The position numbers were made by a program, and so were the translations under genes. This document shows, piece by piece, positions 1 through 14,206 of a stretch of 64,000 bases of DNA (within the stretch, counting starts at the first letter, position 1; the number at the start of each line of letters is the position of its first letter). Source of the DNA: Fasciolopsis buskii (Eukaryota; Platyhelminthes; Trematoda; Plagiorchiida; Fasciolidae); NCBI GenBank assembly GCA_008360955.1, contig LUCM01003443.1, forward strand, positions 248,001 to 312,000, written 5' to 3'. The notes under the pieces are model-generated. The model was not told where the DNA came from and made no database searches. It saw only the letters and a list, made by a program, of their open reading frames with translations.

Positions 1-3000
1 TCAGCTGCAAGCACTGTCACATACAAACTCAATTGCATAACCTTGCTTTTATCTAAGTAGTACACGAAATGTTACAATGGTTAATTTATCTATTGGTATC
101 AGTATAAATCCTAATGTGAGCTCTGGGTTCAATAATCTGACTAACGCAGTTTGACTGTGTCTATTTGTTTCCATCAAACTCTATTTCATTTTTCTGGTGG
201 TGAATGGAAATTCACTGGGATCAAACTCGGGGGATTTTTGGAAATCATTTTCCTTTCGACCTGTTTTGAGATTCAATGTTGATTTCATGGTATTTGTTTG
301 GTTGAGTTTATTTTATCAAACCTGGGATCTGTATAGTTTTGACTGTGCCATGCTTTCGGGAATCACAGCTTTTAAATCCCTAACGCTGCTCGGAATTTTC
401 TGCTGGAGTTTGCTTCCGCGTGCTGTTTCGGCCCCACGGTATATAAAACGGATTTCTCACATTCGGTCGTCGGATCCAGCCTTCTCTATTCTATCGATTG
501 AAAAGAATCTGTCAATCGAGACTTCAGAATCTGAAAGGAGATAAATCCGTTAGGAAGCAAAACATCAAAGGCTACAATAAAGAACCAGGGAACGACCGTT
601 GAAGCTAAAATTCTCAGAGGATTTCGTGGGACCAACGAGTAAACCAACTGATTAAAGTCTGGGAAGGAGAAAAGAGACAAGGACCGCTGTAACAACCGCA
701 GCGGATTTGACAAATATAAGGTAACAACGTGAAATACATAACATTTGTGTCGTAGCTGTAAGCAGGTCCCATTACCTCGCGCAGCTAAAAGATCGGGTTT
801 GCTTCCGTCGTGAAAATGTGCTGAGAAAGTGATCGCCCGACCGAAACGTGAGAGGAAAGCCCCACTCGCGGATAACTGAGTGGTAATAAACTGTTGACTG
901 TGACGTGAAGCATTATTCTCACTCGAACTCAGCAGTGACACATGGCCGCTGCCTTGAAACTGAAATGATGCTCTCACCCCAGGCCGTATCAGGCAGGTAT
1001 AGTTTCAGGCCCTAGTGTGGCGGGGAAGTGTCTTTAGAAAGCCATACAGGGCTAAATGTTAGACAATATTCTGTCAGCAACGTATGCCACTGTGAGACGA
1101 CTGATGCTAACTGTATCAATGTGACCGAGTCCATCAACCCTAAATTTCATATGATGACAAGAAATCATGCAAAAAGGCCTTCGTAAAGCTATTGTAATGA
1201 CTTGTATACCAAGTCAGCCCCGAGAGATGAATACAAATAGATTCAAAGTTCATTTGGAAAGAATATCTGTTATTGCCATGAACGAGTTTTGCAGTAGAGA
1301 AACACTCCGTATGTGCGTGAACAGGGAGTAGCAGATGTCTGTGCATCGACTGAACTGGGATTCCGTGGCGTAAAGAATTATCCGGTGCCGAACGCAAGTT
1401 TTTCGACGGAATATTGAACGTCCGCCTTCAAGCAAGTTCTGATATCACGCAAAACTAGCCGCTAAGTTTCGCACTAATTGGGACCCCGTGAAGCCTGAGA
1501 GCCGCCTTGAGCCAGCGGAAAAAACTTCTGACTAAATTGTTTGATGCCAGAAGGTGAGGAGTTGTGTGAACCTAATCCGTAGCTAGCATATTTCTAGTAG
1601 AAGAGAATGAATCCGCATAGCCAGTGGCCGAAGGTCGATAAATAGTAATTTACGGTTGATTCGGTGTGCATTTGTCCGGGCTTCGAAATGATAGGTTTGG
1701 TTGAGAATTGTAATGAAACGATAGTGGTTACCCTTGGTTACAAATTCAGCGGCCTTTGCTCCCAGATCAGAACTTTGGAAAAATAAGCATGTTTAAGCTA
1801 GATGTCATATTAAGAACTACCTGGTGTCTGAAGGGATGAAGCAAGTTTGATCTACCTCCAAGCAGCATACTTCAGACAGCATCTTCAAGCTACACGCAGT
1901 AATAGAAAGCACGAAATCGGTGATGCCCGGAACTCCTTCTTCCAAAAAATGGAAAATCAACCCAAATGACTGTAGATTTTTAGCGGAACTCAAGATTGTG
2001 CGTGCCAGATAACCTTTGGGCCTACTAACTTTGATCCTGAGCATTACTCTAAGACCTCAGGTGACTCCAAATCGATTGGCCGTTCCGAACATCCCTAAAC
2101 GTCCTGGGTGTTCCAGGCTGCTCTCGAAGTGAAAGAACCTACAGCAGATGTTTTTTTTAAATTGTGCACTGAAGAAGCGGCGGTGCACTTATAGCCACGT
2201 GCCGCAGACACAGAAGGACTGTTATAGGAGTCTTCACACATCGCCCACTCCACCTAGGACAAGCTTCCAGGTTCGTGAGTTCCGACCAACTAACCACTGA
2301 AGTTGATTAGGCGATGACGCCCGTAATGTCCTTCACCAGACTGAATGGCGTAAAATGTGACTGGAAGCTCCTCAAAGTTCCTTTAGTGATGTCACCCTCA
2401 ACCTCGGCTTTTTCAAATCTTACTCACCATATGTTGTCAGGTTGCTGCGTGTTGCGAACTCTCATGCATCATAATGGTATCGATCACTGATAACCATGTT
2501 TATCGGCTCATCCCGAGCGGCATTCTGCAGTTAGCTCTTCATTTGCATGAACATTCAACATTTTACAACGCAACATTCGAGAATCAGCCACTTCTTTGGA
2601 TTGTGTTCTTGCTCAGTTGTGATTCGTGGCCTTCAGCCTCGGAACTATAAGAGCTAAGGGTGAACCTGTATAGGTTTAACTATTTTTATGTTGGTCCAAA
2701 TACTCCATTTATGAATTCTAACACCGTCTTGTCGGTTATCTTTTGGTTGTCCCCCTGTCAGAGCCTTGGTCGGATCGCTTGATAACGGATCAGCTGACGA
2801 TGATTTCGGTTTCCGGGTAATGGCGAAACTTGGTGATTGGTTGATTCTCCTGCATATGTTTATGGTCACCATCAGGCTGACGCTACGGTACGATCAACTT
2901 AAGCTCAGATTGGCAGACATACTTCGATAAAACCCCCGAAATTGCTTGTCGTCATTAAAAGCAGACATTGTGACTTTCCCGGCATTTCGTTTAGCTCTCA

Positions 3001-4057
3001 AAAAGTAGTCAAGTTGCATAGGCAGAACTCAAACGATGAGATAGCTCCCAGTGCCCCATCAGCCGCCCCCGGGGGGAGAGAACTTTCAGAAAAGTGGCTT
3101 CCGTCGACTGGTTTCTCCCACCTTTCAAAGAACAAACACATTTTAACAGGTGCTGAGCAGAAACAATGACAGAAGCACCCGGCATTTTTATTTTTACCTT
3201 GGCAAATATTATTCCGGCCATCCATTTCATCCCTAACTTAATTCAGCGACTAATCCATACCCACATCTAAAGGAGACTTCAAGACAAGTAGCCTGAAACT
3301 TCACAATTAGATGCCGAGAATTAGGGGCCTGAAAGTTGCGACAAACCACCCGGGTTTAAAAGACGGAAACAGGAAAGAAGTCGACTTTTCTGGTTTCGCC
3401 TCATCGTCCAATTCTCATCGACTCTAGTGAGAAAAAACAGGACTTGGTCGGCGCGATGCCGCAGCACACTTGTTGGCCATTATCCAGAGTAATGAACAAG
3501 CCTTATCAAAATCCATAAGCCCAACACTCCACTTACTGGCTGCCATTGCGCTATGGCTAGCGCCAGAAAATCGCGACGGCCAAGCAAAGGGACAGCACAA
3601 TAAGATCTTACCCACAAAGAGAAGGCACTGATATAGTCGCGCTTTACGTCAGTTGTTGCCTTTGTGGCCATTATGCCCGCAGTAATAACTCTTCTGCAAA
3701 TAGCCCGCGTACAAGCCGTGCTGCGCATGAATGACAGATATAGGAATCGCATAGGCCTGGTATATTGCGCCTTCAAGCGAATCCACAATGTACGCGAAAC
3801 AGGAATCCAAACGCATTTCCAGACATAACCAAAGTAAGTCGCAGTTCAGGCGAGTAAGAGGAAACCCACCATCTCTAAGCACTTCCTTCAAAAACGAAAC
3901 CCGGGGGAACATTTTGGAAACTCCACCATTCATTCAGTAACCATGCTTATTAGAGAGAAACAACTAACGTACAACAATTCCCATAGACCACTTGCATTGT
4001 TTGTCATTTAATTTTCATGTGTGACCCTTTTTGAAAGGCGCTATTTCATTTTCGGCG
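1..4057. other. No recognisable gene
   Basis: I see no supported gene, RNA or transposon motif here. Open frames are short and lack recognisable motifs. One frame at about 2993-3150 on the + strand reads as a polar, Ser/Pro/Ala-rich segment with a possible acceptor on its left and a possible CAG|GT donor on its right. It is too weak to call an exon. Confidence 0.5.
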
Positions 4058-4335
4058 TGGGTCTGTAGCGGAAAATGGATTTGTTCCTCCGGATAGATTG
4101 TTCAAAGGAACGTTGACCGCCAAGCGCGGTCGCTACTTATACGTTGCTCACGCAAGCACTGCTCGCATGCTCAACCTGCTTCCGCTTCCGACCGTCCTTT
4201 CCTTATGCCGGTAAAGTGTCAGGGTTGCCAGTATTGCAGTCGTAAGGAGTCGAGTAAGGGCGGCGCAAAAGTAGTCACAAAAGTTAAGGGCAGCAAACTT
4301 GATACGAGATTCGCGTTAGGACAATCCGTTCTATA
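4058..4335 (+). repeat. Dispersed repeat family R, copy 1
   Basis: First of five related copies, all on the + strand. The 5' half contains TGGATTTGTTCCTCCGGATA and, a little further on, GTTGACCGCCAAGCGCGG. The 3' half contains GTCAGGGTTGCCAGTATTGC and ends near a GATACGAGAT-like motif. The same blocks recur in the same order at 7.7, 15.7 and 20.6 kb, and the 5' block alone at 17.0 kb. No long open frame is conserved among copies. It may be a SINE, a solo LTR or a non-autonomous element; I cannot tell which from these copies. Edges are judged from where similarity between copies fades. Confidence 0.75.
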
Positions 4336-6377
4336 GTTCCTAACGGTAGAGTGCCATAAGGCCCTGGCAGCTGGTATAATTAATAATGCAACCCCGACCT
4401 CTCTAATGCAGCGTAAGAATGTTATGCGTTTTTGTAGTTTACCTAGATCCTTAAAAGTGGAGGCATTGACATGGTCTGTGGAAGTGCACAAGCCATAGGG
4501 TACCAAGCGGATTTTATTATTTCCCATTTTAGGCCAGGATAACCAGCGAATTTAGGGAAAATAAAAGGAATAATACAAATGTCGTTTTGGCCAAAACTGT
4601 ATGCCGTGCAGGCGTATATCTAAAATTGATCGGGATAAATTTTCAGGTAAAATAGTGTTCCCGCACTTTTATGGGCTAATATCTTGTCTCTTGTACTTCT
4701 CGAATTTTGAAACCAATGGCATTAGCTGCAAGCGATTGGGATACTTTCCCTCCCTTTCAGTTGCCGGTAAACAGACCCTCAAGAACCTGAACGCCATGAA
4801 ACTATCCACATGTCGGGGTTCGATCAAGTTGTGATTCAAGTCATATTTTGGCATGCTCAATGCTTTGGTTACTTTTATAATCTTTGAAACCCGTGTATTA
4901 TTTATCTGCTAATATCTGCCTCCTAAAATCAGCTCCAGATAGTCCCTAAAGCGCTAAAGACATTTAGTAAAACAGTAAATAACTTTTTGCACCTGAAAAT
5001 TGGCATGCTTCACTGGACGCCACGTAGAGGGCGACAGTCATATCGCACGTAAAATCCTGAGCAATACTACCGGAAGGCCGATTTACCTAGTGGCACAAGA
5101 CAGAGGTGTCAACCAGGGAAGAACTCACGCCCCAGATGGCGGTCAAAACGGGCAGTCCATCGTGGTCAGTCCAAGAGCTGGCGCGCAGCCTTATATTCGT
5201 GCCGGATATAAGCGACTGGAGGAAAGGTTTAAACAGATTACCGGATCTCGGACAGTCGAAAACAATGACACCCATGAAACACGAATAAATACAAGGAATA
5301 GTGGGTAAATATCTGCGCAAACTAAGTTCTAGCTTAATCAAACAAGATAACCAAAAACGGAGATTGTGCCCCACTATCTGGTCCTGATGTGGCTGCCTTT
5401 CGCGTACGATTTGCTTCAACTTTTGATTTTCACTGCACTGTTGCAATGGCTGCACATTTAAAATTCGTATCGTTTGCAAGTTTGGTGGTTAGTCAATTCT
5501 GCACAGCGGAAAATTGCTGCTTAGTCCTATTCCGATTGGCGTTTCGCAAAAGTCTGAATAATTCTTGGGCTTTATTACGCCAACCGGTTTTGCTGAATCG
5601 CCGTGCTGCATTGATACCCTAAACAAACCTCTTTTCCCCATCGCAGGTAGTGATTACAACTCCCTTTCAGTGTGCAAAAACGGGTGGCAAGTGCCATCCA
5701 CAGGGCACTTGATTTACTTTTGGCGAGCCGCAGATAGATATGACCTGCCTGGGCAGATAAGACGGGTATTAGTCTCCGCGACCTCTGACCTCCGTCGTCT
5801 GGAATCTTTGGCGTTCGACCAGTATACGTTCTGCATTTTTTCTCTTGGTCTTTTCTCTTAGAGATGACGTGAGTGCCTTTCCATGTTTGTCACCCGTCCT
5901 GACCATTTGATCTGCCAGTGTGGACAGCTCTATTCAGTTTGCCAACTCTGCTGCTGTCCCTCGTAATATGTCCAGGCATTCTACTGACGGTGAGCACTAT
6001 GCATCAATGAAATAAGTCCGTTCCTTAGAATTGGCTTTCCTGTCCTCCTTGCTGATCATACCTGCTTTATTCATCGCCCTGAAGGCCTTGAGGCATATGG
6101 CAGACAACCGATTCAGAGGTATGTGGCCTGTTAACATTAAACTGGTAGTACTTATAACCTGGTGTCATGGTGCAGCTGTGCATCTTTGCTGCCGCATTCG
6201 GCAGCATAAGAAAATCACCTCGCGTGCGTTTTGCTTTCCCGAGAATGACATCTATTGGGTTTCTGGCTATAATGAATGGGGACCGAAACAATGTTTTAGT
6301 ATTTGGCGTGGTCTGTTATAACCCATCTTAGGCTGTAACACTGACAATCTATTATTGCTCCCGGCTCGGACGCGGAA

Positions 6378-6461
6378 ATGGTGCATCAAGTGAAGGAATC
6401 GCTGCTCAGGGTTGCATACTCTGAACTCAATGAGATTCTCGCATTAAGTCATAAACTGACC
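6378..6461 (+). CDS. Candidate first coding exon, unknown gene
   Basis: An ATG at 6378 opens a 28-codon frame with a polar, helix-like composition (begins MVHQVKESLL). It ends exactly at a strong donor, ACC|GTAAGT, at 6461/6462. A downstream acceptor at about 6791 (CTTACGTCTGCAG) leads in the same phase into a frame that stays open to 7136. A two-exon reading is therefore possible, with a 330-nt intron. I recognise no family, and the downstream part does not look strongly protein-like. This could be chance. Confidence is low. Confidence 0.25.
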
Positions 6462-7686
6462 GTAAGTTTTCGGTTGTCCATCAAAGGTCGTCAATTCGAC
6501 TCGTTGGAGGAGTCTAGTAGCCTTTATACTTTTGTGCTTGCAACTTCCAGGGTGCTGTTTTACGGTGACGCCTGCAGGACCGTATCACCCGATCTAAGTT
6601 GATTTCCCTGCAGGCCAGCAATGCTTTTATGACTAAGCGCTGCACTGATCTGGAATATGGTTAGTCTACTTCACGTTCTAATTTGGCCATTTTTAACATA
6701 CAGGTATATGTACCGGCATACCTGCGGTCTATATGCTCAGACCTAGCATGTGAAATAGCACTGACTGGACTAACAGTTCTTACGTCTGCAGAACCCTACA
6801 AGACGGAAAGGCAAATTCCTGTCGTGCCCAGTCGAATTCTGTCCAAGTTTAAGTGTTTTTAATCGTTCTATTGAAATTTTGACAATTCTATCACCCAAAA
6901 CGGCCAATCGTAGTGCCATAAGCTATCAATATCGAGCATTCAAGCATTGTCCGACCAAAGTGGTGCTAAGCTCGAATCAAAACAAAGCTATCCTGCAAAT
7001 ATCCAGCATACTGAATTACTTATCCATGAAAGCGCACAAAAACAAACTTCAAGCTTGCGGCCAATCAAGCAACGCAGTGAGAGCGATAGGTTTTCGTCAA
7101 TCAACCGCTAACAGGCACCCACGGCCGGCTCCTTGACCCTAACATAGTGACGCTTCCTAAAAATGGTAACATGGACGAAATGCATGACGAACACAATGCG
7201 AGAATCGGCTGTGTAACTTGGTAGGCGTAAGTTGTTTATATTCAATATAGGTGGTTATTGAGTGAACGAGAAGATTTCCGGAATAATCCTTCCCCCCAAG
7301 GGATATCAAAGAGTGGTCGACCCACACACATGAAAACCTCAAATTTGCAACAGGGCACTAAAAACTGATTTTCGTATCACTGTTTGAAACTACGGTCATG
7401 ATTCAAGCGAGCCCCAGAAGCTAGGTGCCAAAGTCTCGTAGCGACTGTGGACGAACCAAGTCCGCGGAACTGTAGGCGATAAACGCAAATGTTTATTTCA
7501 TGACAGTAATTTCATGAACCTGGGTAAAGAAAACGGCAATGAAATATCTACCAGGTAGGGTTTTAGCTTCCACACTAAATCCTTCCGAACGAAGCGGGAC
7601 AAGGGTTTGAGTTTAGGGTTCAGTTGCATTTCTACCTTCCTGGTCCCCAATGCCAGCAGGGTTCATCGAGGCCTTGTAAATCATCT

Positions 7687-7966
7687 GGCCTGTGGCGGAA
7701 CATGGAGTTGTTCCTGCGGATTGCCCGTTTAACCAAAAGTTGATCTCGCAGAGGGGTCACCACTTGTGCCTTGCTCATGCACTCCCTGCTGGCGCGGTCC
7801 TGTAAGAATGTACTCAGCCTGTTATCCCTTCTAAATCTCTTTTCCCTATTCCGTTCTGGTGTCAGGGTCGTCAGTATTGCAATCATACAGAGTAACGCAC
7901 ATCTAGTCACACCGGTTAAGGGTGAGCAAATGGAATACGACATCCGGGGTAAGACAATCGGTGTTA
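7687..7966 (+). repeat. Dispersed repeat family R, copy 2
   Basis: Carries the same ordered blocks as copy 1. A GGAGTTGTTCCTGCGGAT start is followed by a diverged middle, then GTGTCAGGGTCGTCAGTATT, a TCTAGTCACACCGGTTAAGG block and an AATACGACATC end. Similarity to copy 1 continues to GGTAAGACAATC. The copy is clearly diverged from the others by substitutions and small indels, which suggests an old insertion. Orientation is the same as the other copies. Confidence 0.7.
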
Positions 7967-10116
7967 CAGGCCTATAAAATCACTTTTTCCATCGGTCACA
8001 ACATTGGTGATGAACGATCATCTACATGTTGACGGTTTACAGTATTCTCAAGGAATAGTAGGTAACCGAACTGAGTTACAAGCGTATGAAAGCATGGGTT
8101 TATGTGTATCTCTAGGAGAGTGTGAGCATATGGATAAAAAATAATGAGGAATTAATGGTCATAATTTCTCTATTAGAGAGAGACGTGTTTGATGACACGA
8201 CCAAATTCTTACGCGCATGGGGTACGTGGATAAGGATGGGCGTAAGATGTGTCTTGTGCACGCTTGATACAAAAGCCTCCTGCAGAATCAATGCTGACAG
8301 AAAACAATGGCAAAAGGGTATATTTCAAGGTACATTTTGAGCCATTCATCTAGCGCTACCGCGTACAAATGTTATGGGCAATGTGTTTATGTGCATGAAT
8401 ACCGGTTGGTTACATATCAGCGGAATATAGAAATTGATTGGAGAAAGGAACTTATGGTTCGAACGTTTCTTGATGATTATCTGTTCAAAGCGTCAATGGC
8501 AGCAAGCGTGCTTGTCTGGTGTTCATGACTTCCGGTGCATTGCTCTAGTACGTCGAGATCCATGTTTGGTCGCATGACCAAATGTCGGGGAGGCATAGCA
8601 AAGTGAAAGAACAAAGTGATTCGAAGGTGAAAGCAAAATAAAGGATTTGCCCATACATGTCTTCTGGGGATAGACCTAAGTTAATTTCTGCACGGAACAC
8701 TCCGTTTTCACCTATCGATGGCGCATGTTGCAAGTGCGAAATTTATTTTGAGGAGGACGGAGAATGTCAATATATTGTTGGAGTAATAGGATCTGATGTG
8801 TTTATCACATGAACATGAAAAGGTAAACCGTGGTGAAAACAGCTACTGAAAATCATCAGCATAATCAACCAAAAAAGCCAGAAGAATCAACCGAAGTGGG
8901 CAATAGCTGCCCAATATCAAGATAAGGGTGGAATATAACGTTAACTCGTGTCGTTATTCTTGCAGCTGAGAAAGATTTTCAAAGTTATTTGAAAGCTCGA
9001 AAAGTAGCAGGAAATAAAAAGAAATTCTAGAAAGACATTACTGGAGAACCTGCGAAAATGGCCCGTTATCAGCAATGAAGAAGAAATCGAAGAGTACTAT
9101 GCAGCTAGTTGACTAACATGCCCGACGCTGGTTTTCCCTTGTGAAACAAGGAAGGGTATTTTGCTTATTTTCTTTGCGTATTTGATTCAAGTGCCTGGCA
9201 GCTGCCGGCGCAAGAACGGCAGCAGGTTTCGAGGGGTTGATGAGTGGGGATGTCTTTGGTGGTGGTAGGTGATTCTGATGGATTTCTATAAAAAACCTTT
9301 CGCAGCTTCTGACTTTTATATGGTGAGCGTGGTAGTCACGACCGGGTTTTCCAAGAGTAATACTAACAATGGTAGTGATATGTTTACGGAAATATAACGA
9401 CATGGATGCGGGACGCATGATAATGCATCACGATGGGGCCACCAGTGGAGAATCAGCTCATTACCTTGAGGGACACGGAGGCACCAATAAGGGATGATGG
9501 CGCGGAATATTCAAAATTACAGTCAATGTGACTGTATCATCAGCCTTTGGCTCTGCAATGCGTTCGGTTCCCGTCGAGTAAACAGCAACGGGCGCCAGAG
9601 GAAGTATATCCCCATTTCCCTCGCATGCATTTGAAACAGCATTGTCCAAAGAAACTGAAGAAATTCATAAAGAATTTTAGGTCGTCGTTGACCATGAACG
9701 AAACTTCAGGGTGCGCTGTTTGGGACATATAATCAATGTATATCCGGACTTGTCAAGTCATAGCACGTTGGCTTTATGGAGCATATGAAGCAGCCTTGAT
9801 TTCCAAACAAACTTGACTTCTGGTGAAATTAGAAAAGTTGATCCAAATAACGCAAATGACCGCTGCTTTTTTATGAAGTGGCTAATATCGTAAGTGAACA
9901 AACCATTTTGCACTGCTTTGCTAAGCGCCACCAACTATCGCTATTTACTCGGAATAGCCAAAGTAGTAAGTGGGCCGTTATTTGACGCACTACAACACTT
10001 CTCATCGCGATTTATCTTGTCTATGGAGTTGTGTGACATTCATTTTATATCTGCATGAGGGATAAACTGAGTTTTTACGGAAATTTTTATTTACTACTTT
10101 TGCTAATTTCGTTATA
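7967..10116. other. No recognisable gene
   Basis: No domain, tRNA or transposon motif was seen on either strand. Open frames are below about 100 codons and their translations look like unselected sequence. Base composition is A+T-rich between about 8.7 and 10.1 kb. Confidence 0.5.
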
Positions 10117-13100
10117 ATGAAGCATTTGCCTGAGCGCTTCGACTGCATTACGCTAGGAGGCTACTCGAAAACTCCCACTGTCCGACAAATCCCCAACTCC
10201 ACACCTGAAAGCCCATCTCACAGACAGACATACATAGATCTCTCAATTTTCCACCCAACCTCTGCGTTGGTGGTGATTGGGTGTTGCCAAGCCCCCTGAA
10301 ACCATGCAAATGAGTTATCTTACAGCATCCTTCCGCTGCCCAATTACATTTACGGTGATATTACCAAATTCCGTTCATCAACTGCTAGAATTCTTCCACC
10401 TCTATTCATTTTTATTAGAAAATCTTCTAAGTTTGAAAGCGCTTGCTATCCAGCATGCTAAACTCGATTAGGGTTTTCTCTCCTCTTTGGAATTGCACCC
10501 AACGAGTAACTGACGAATGCAGCAACCATTTAACCCTCAGGAAACCCACCTTCTGGATGCCAAGCGACCAGAAAAACAACGGCATTTTCTGTCAGCCCTC
10601 TAGAATTCCGGCTTTATGACATATAAAAGGCAGAGCTAAAGTCGTTGGCGTTCATTCAGTGGCATCCTGGTATCGAAAACGGAGGTATCAGATTTCGATT
10701 CCAATTTGTCGCTTTCTTTGGTGGGTTAAAATTCCTAGTAGGCCGACGGAAAATACTTGATAGCTGTGGTTTCCTGGGTTTACGCAAATCACCTCTACCC
10801 AGGTTCCGTTCATCATCACCCACCGGTCGATTCTTCAGTCGACACTCTTTGCCTTCTCGCTGCTGTATATAGGGTGTAGATGCGGAAACCAAATTTAAAC
10901 AACTATGACATTTTCAAAGAAATCTCCATTTACCTACCTCATCTTCCCTCAAGCACTAGGGTAGTGCCAGATGGCTTCCGTGCCCCTGAAATCTGCTGCT
11001 TTACTTGGCTATTCCACTAGCCCAATTTTATTTTGTTCTCAAGAGAAAATCCGAAAGGTAAAGGCAATGCTTTGCCGCTCCCACAAGGCTACAAAATATA
11101 CTAAAGCCAGTTTTTGCGCACTGTTTGCCACATGTTGGGGTTTTCGTACTGAAACCTTTACCTTGTAGTAACCAGGAGACTGTCATACTTAGCGTCAACT
11201 TCGCAACAAACCTCCCTTACTAACATCTGTCGTCCATCTAACCTTTCGTCCTTACAATCCTATTCATCTTCGTGAAATCCATGCTGCTCTAGTTAACACT
11301 GACTGATCCAAAATTTTATAGTCCCACCAACAAAAGCGGCGAATGACCTATATGTTGTCCTTTAATTTGCACTTGATCGATGATCCAAGCAGAGCATCCG
11401 ATACAAACTTATAAGGCCCGGTAAGCTTTGCCAGCTGCAGTTTACACTCATGAATACCCACCAACTCTTATTACCGACAAACTGTCACACTCCGAGACCC
11501 ACCCCAAGCCATTTTTGGGTATAATTTGTTCTATCCTATTAGGTGTTGCTGTAATCATGAAAGTAATAAAGCGCGCGAAATCAGGCGGAATCTAACCTCA
11601 CTGTGCCGAACTATGGTTTCCAGTATACCGTTCTCTTTATGCTTGACGTAAGCCGCAATCTTACCTTTGTTATCCGGTTTTGATAAACATCCTGTGTACT
11701 ACCTGGAGAAATGATTTCACGGTAACCACACCAAACCCATGCAGGCCTGTGGAAAACTTAGTTAAAGAACAGTTGGCAGACTTTCTAAGTTCCCAACCTC
11801 TCATCAGTCCTCCTAAACAGGGCATCCTAAGGAGCCAATCCTGCTTCAAATGCCAGCCTGACTTCTTAATCTTAGCTTCCAGAAACGCCCATATTTACGT
11901 TCCACACCCACTGTCTTCTGTATATAATGAGGGCTTTCGACTGCCTTTCTTATTTCTGACTTCTGGCAAAATCTGTGACTCGAGGAGTAATTATTTCGCC
12001 GCAATCATGGCTGTCATTTTGCCATTCCGGTCGCCCCCAAGTCGGTGACAATAACGAGTGTTTCAAACAGGAGCTGTTACCGAATGGGTTGTGTCCTGCG
12101 ACTCTTTCTACTCCTGCCGTGGACTGAAATCAGCTAAAGTTCATCCGCCATGACACGCCACATCTATTTGCCGGCAACATTGAAAACTAAAATTGGAACT
12201 GTCGAATAAACTCTAACTCTTATGACTAAGGACCTAAAGTCTCTAAATTACCGATGACTGAACTATTTTTGTAAACCGCGCTGCAAGGACTTTTGGACTT
12301 CATTTTCCCATTTTAACTTTCATGAGCGGGATTAATAACAAACTGCTCGCATTGAAAGGTCAGCTGCAGCGAGCTCATGGGCTTTCTGCACTTAAGATCT
12401 CAAATCACTCTCCTTAAATTCCCGGACTTGGCTTCACTTTTCTGCACGGAATCTTAAAGTTAATGAAGCCCCAAACAGTAATGCGTAGCAGACGTTCATT
12501 GAACACACCGTGATTCTTAATCCAACCTAAACCATATGGTTACGTTGGGATTCTCCAACTTCAATTACGGTGGCTTTGCCGCTCCAGGCCATACCTTGTT
12601 CTTCCTCAGCCCTTTCCCGAACCCAGCTCCTTGCATTGTAGTTAATCCCAAGGAAATTGCAGCCCAATTTCGACTACAAGAAAGAGGTCTCCTGTTGCCT
12701 GATTTAGCCGATGACAGTCATCTTACTCTTAAGCTTTCAAACTGTGAACTCACATACTTATAGTCTTGCTAATCCCTATTCTCACCGTGGCCGCAGGTGT
12801 CTGTGCATGAAATGGTTCAGCTTATCCCTGCACTCCTTGTTTTTCAAGCTCTTTTCACGACCCTTAACATGCCACCATTCGAATCCCTTTCTCATTCTCC
12901 TCGCCTATAACCTTGGAAGCTGGCAAGCTCCAATCATGGCCTTGCTCTTTATCAGCCAAACTACTTTCAGCGGTTCCCACAATTCCCGTTCCAGCTTTGT
13001 CGCCCGTATTGATTAATTACGTCACCCATTCTTTGTTCTCCACCCGAAATTGTAAATTATCAACCTGTCGCTGTTTTGTGGCTAGAGTTTCTATCCCACG

Positions 13101-13150
13101 AAGAATTTCGTACTCGGCAGACGACTTAGCTAGCTACTCCGTTACTTAGC
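10117..13150. other. C-over-G skewed block
   Basis: The + strand is pyrimidine-rich with C far above G. For example, 12841-12900 has about 22 C and 4 G. Several + strand open frames here (11680-12048, 12536-12763, 12711-13016) are probably by-products of stop-poor, C-rich sequence, and I recognise none of their translations. A block at 56.6-60.5 kb has the opposite skew. Short stretches near 12915 and 13090 resemble, in reverse complement, sequence near 57190 and 56990. The block may be an old oriented element, but that is inference. Confidence 0.4.
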
Positions 13151-13829
13151 GGCCACTGCAATACCAACACTGTGCAGAAGTGTTGATACTGAATGGGCGG
13201 GATTTCGAATTCTGTGCATAAAACCAGAAAAAATCTAACACTGGTTTGGCCCTTTCTGCTATTTCCATCCAGTGCAAGCTAAGTTCATATTGTCGGAAAA
13301 TAACATTCTTGATAAATTTTGGGCAAATCCGACGCATGCCGTTCAAAACCCTCATGGATCTCAGTTTTACTCACTTTTTTGTCTTATTTCGTATGCCGTC
13401 ATCTGGCCCTTTCGCAGACGCTTGCCTGACTTGAGTGCGGTCGTTTGTGACTTTCGGCTGGGGACGCATTCAAGTAAATGGCGCAAAGGATGCCTTCTTA
13501 AGGTAGGTGAAAACACTGCTGATTTCAAGGAACCATAGAGCACCGGCACACACTACGCGACAAGAACCCAGCTGCAGGCAATGGGCAAGTAACGCGACGA
13601 TCGTCCCCGGCTACATGCGATGGAAAAAATGGCGACTGCATAAGCTTAGACGGCATGCTGGTGGCATGCAGGAACGGAAGCACGCAGCAAATCCGCTAGG
13701 TCTCCATGGGACACAAATTACGTTGCTCCAGAGCTAGCGCGGTCCTCCTGTGCATGCGAACCTCCAACCTCCCCAGAATAATGACAGTCACATACAAGGA
13801 AGAAAAGTGAAATAAGAAGCCGTTGCAAT

Positions 13830-13980
13830 CGCAACATGGCAAAGGGGAGAGGGGAACGAAAAATCCGAACCGAAGAAAATGGGAAAGGGAAACCGGTAAC
13901 AACAAAGAGAAGGGTAAAAGCGCAAAAAGGAAAGAAAGGAAACATAAGAAAAGAGGGGAAAAGAGAGGCAAAAATAACGT
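13830..13980 (+). repeat. Purine-rich low-complexity tract
   Basis: The + strand is almost uninterrupted A and G for about 150 bases, made of GAAAGG/GGAAAAG-type units. It yields a Lys/Arg/Glu-rich translation on the + strand and a Phe/Leu/Ser/Pro-rich one on the other. The open frames crossing it are composition artefacts, not genes. Confidence 0.75.
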
Positions 13981-14206
13981 GCAAAATCCGTCCATTGATG
14001 AACTAGATATATCCCGGCAGACAGCTATCAGAGAGAGCAGCGGATGCTAAATTGTTTGTCCTCGGTTCAGTGAAAGGAAACCGCTGTCAGATGTCACGAT
14101 ATTCGGACAATTCATCCTCATTCTGCATTACTGCTCGTTTTCTGCCATCTTCAGTTTCAGTTTTATGCTCATTTTTCGTCATTAATCCCCATATTCTCAC
14201 CCCAAG

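Noticed and set aside
5000..5480. Overlapping 102- and 130-codon frames on opposite strands
   Set aside because: Neither has splice support or a recognised motif. Opposing open frames of this size are expected somewhere in 64 kb.
12536..13016. Coding interpretation of the C-rich + strand frames
   Set aside because: Low G content removes most stop codons on this strand. The translations lack domain structure.
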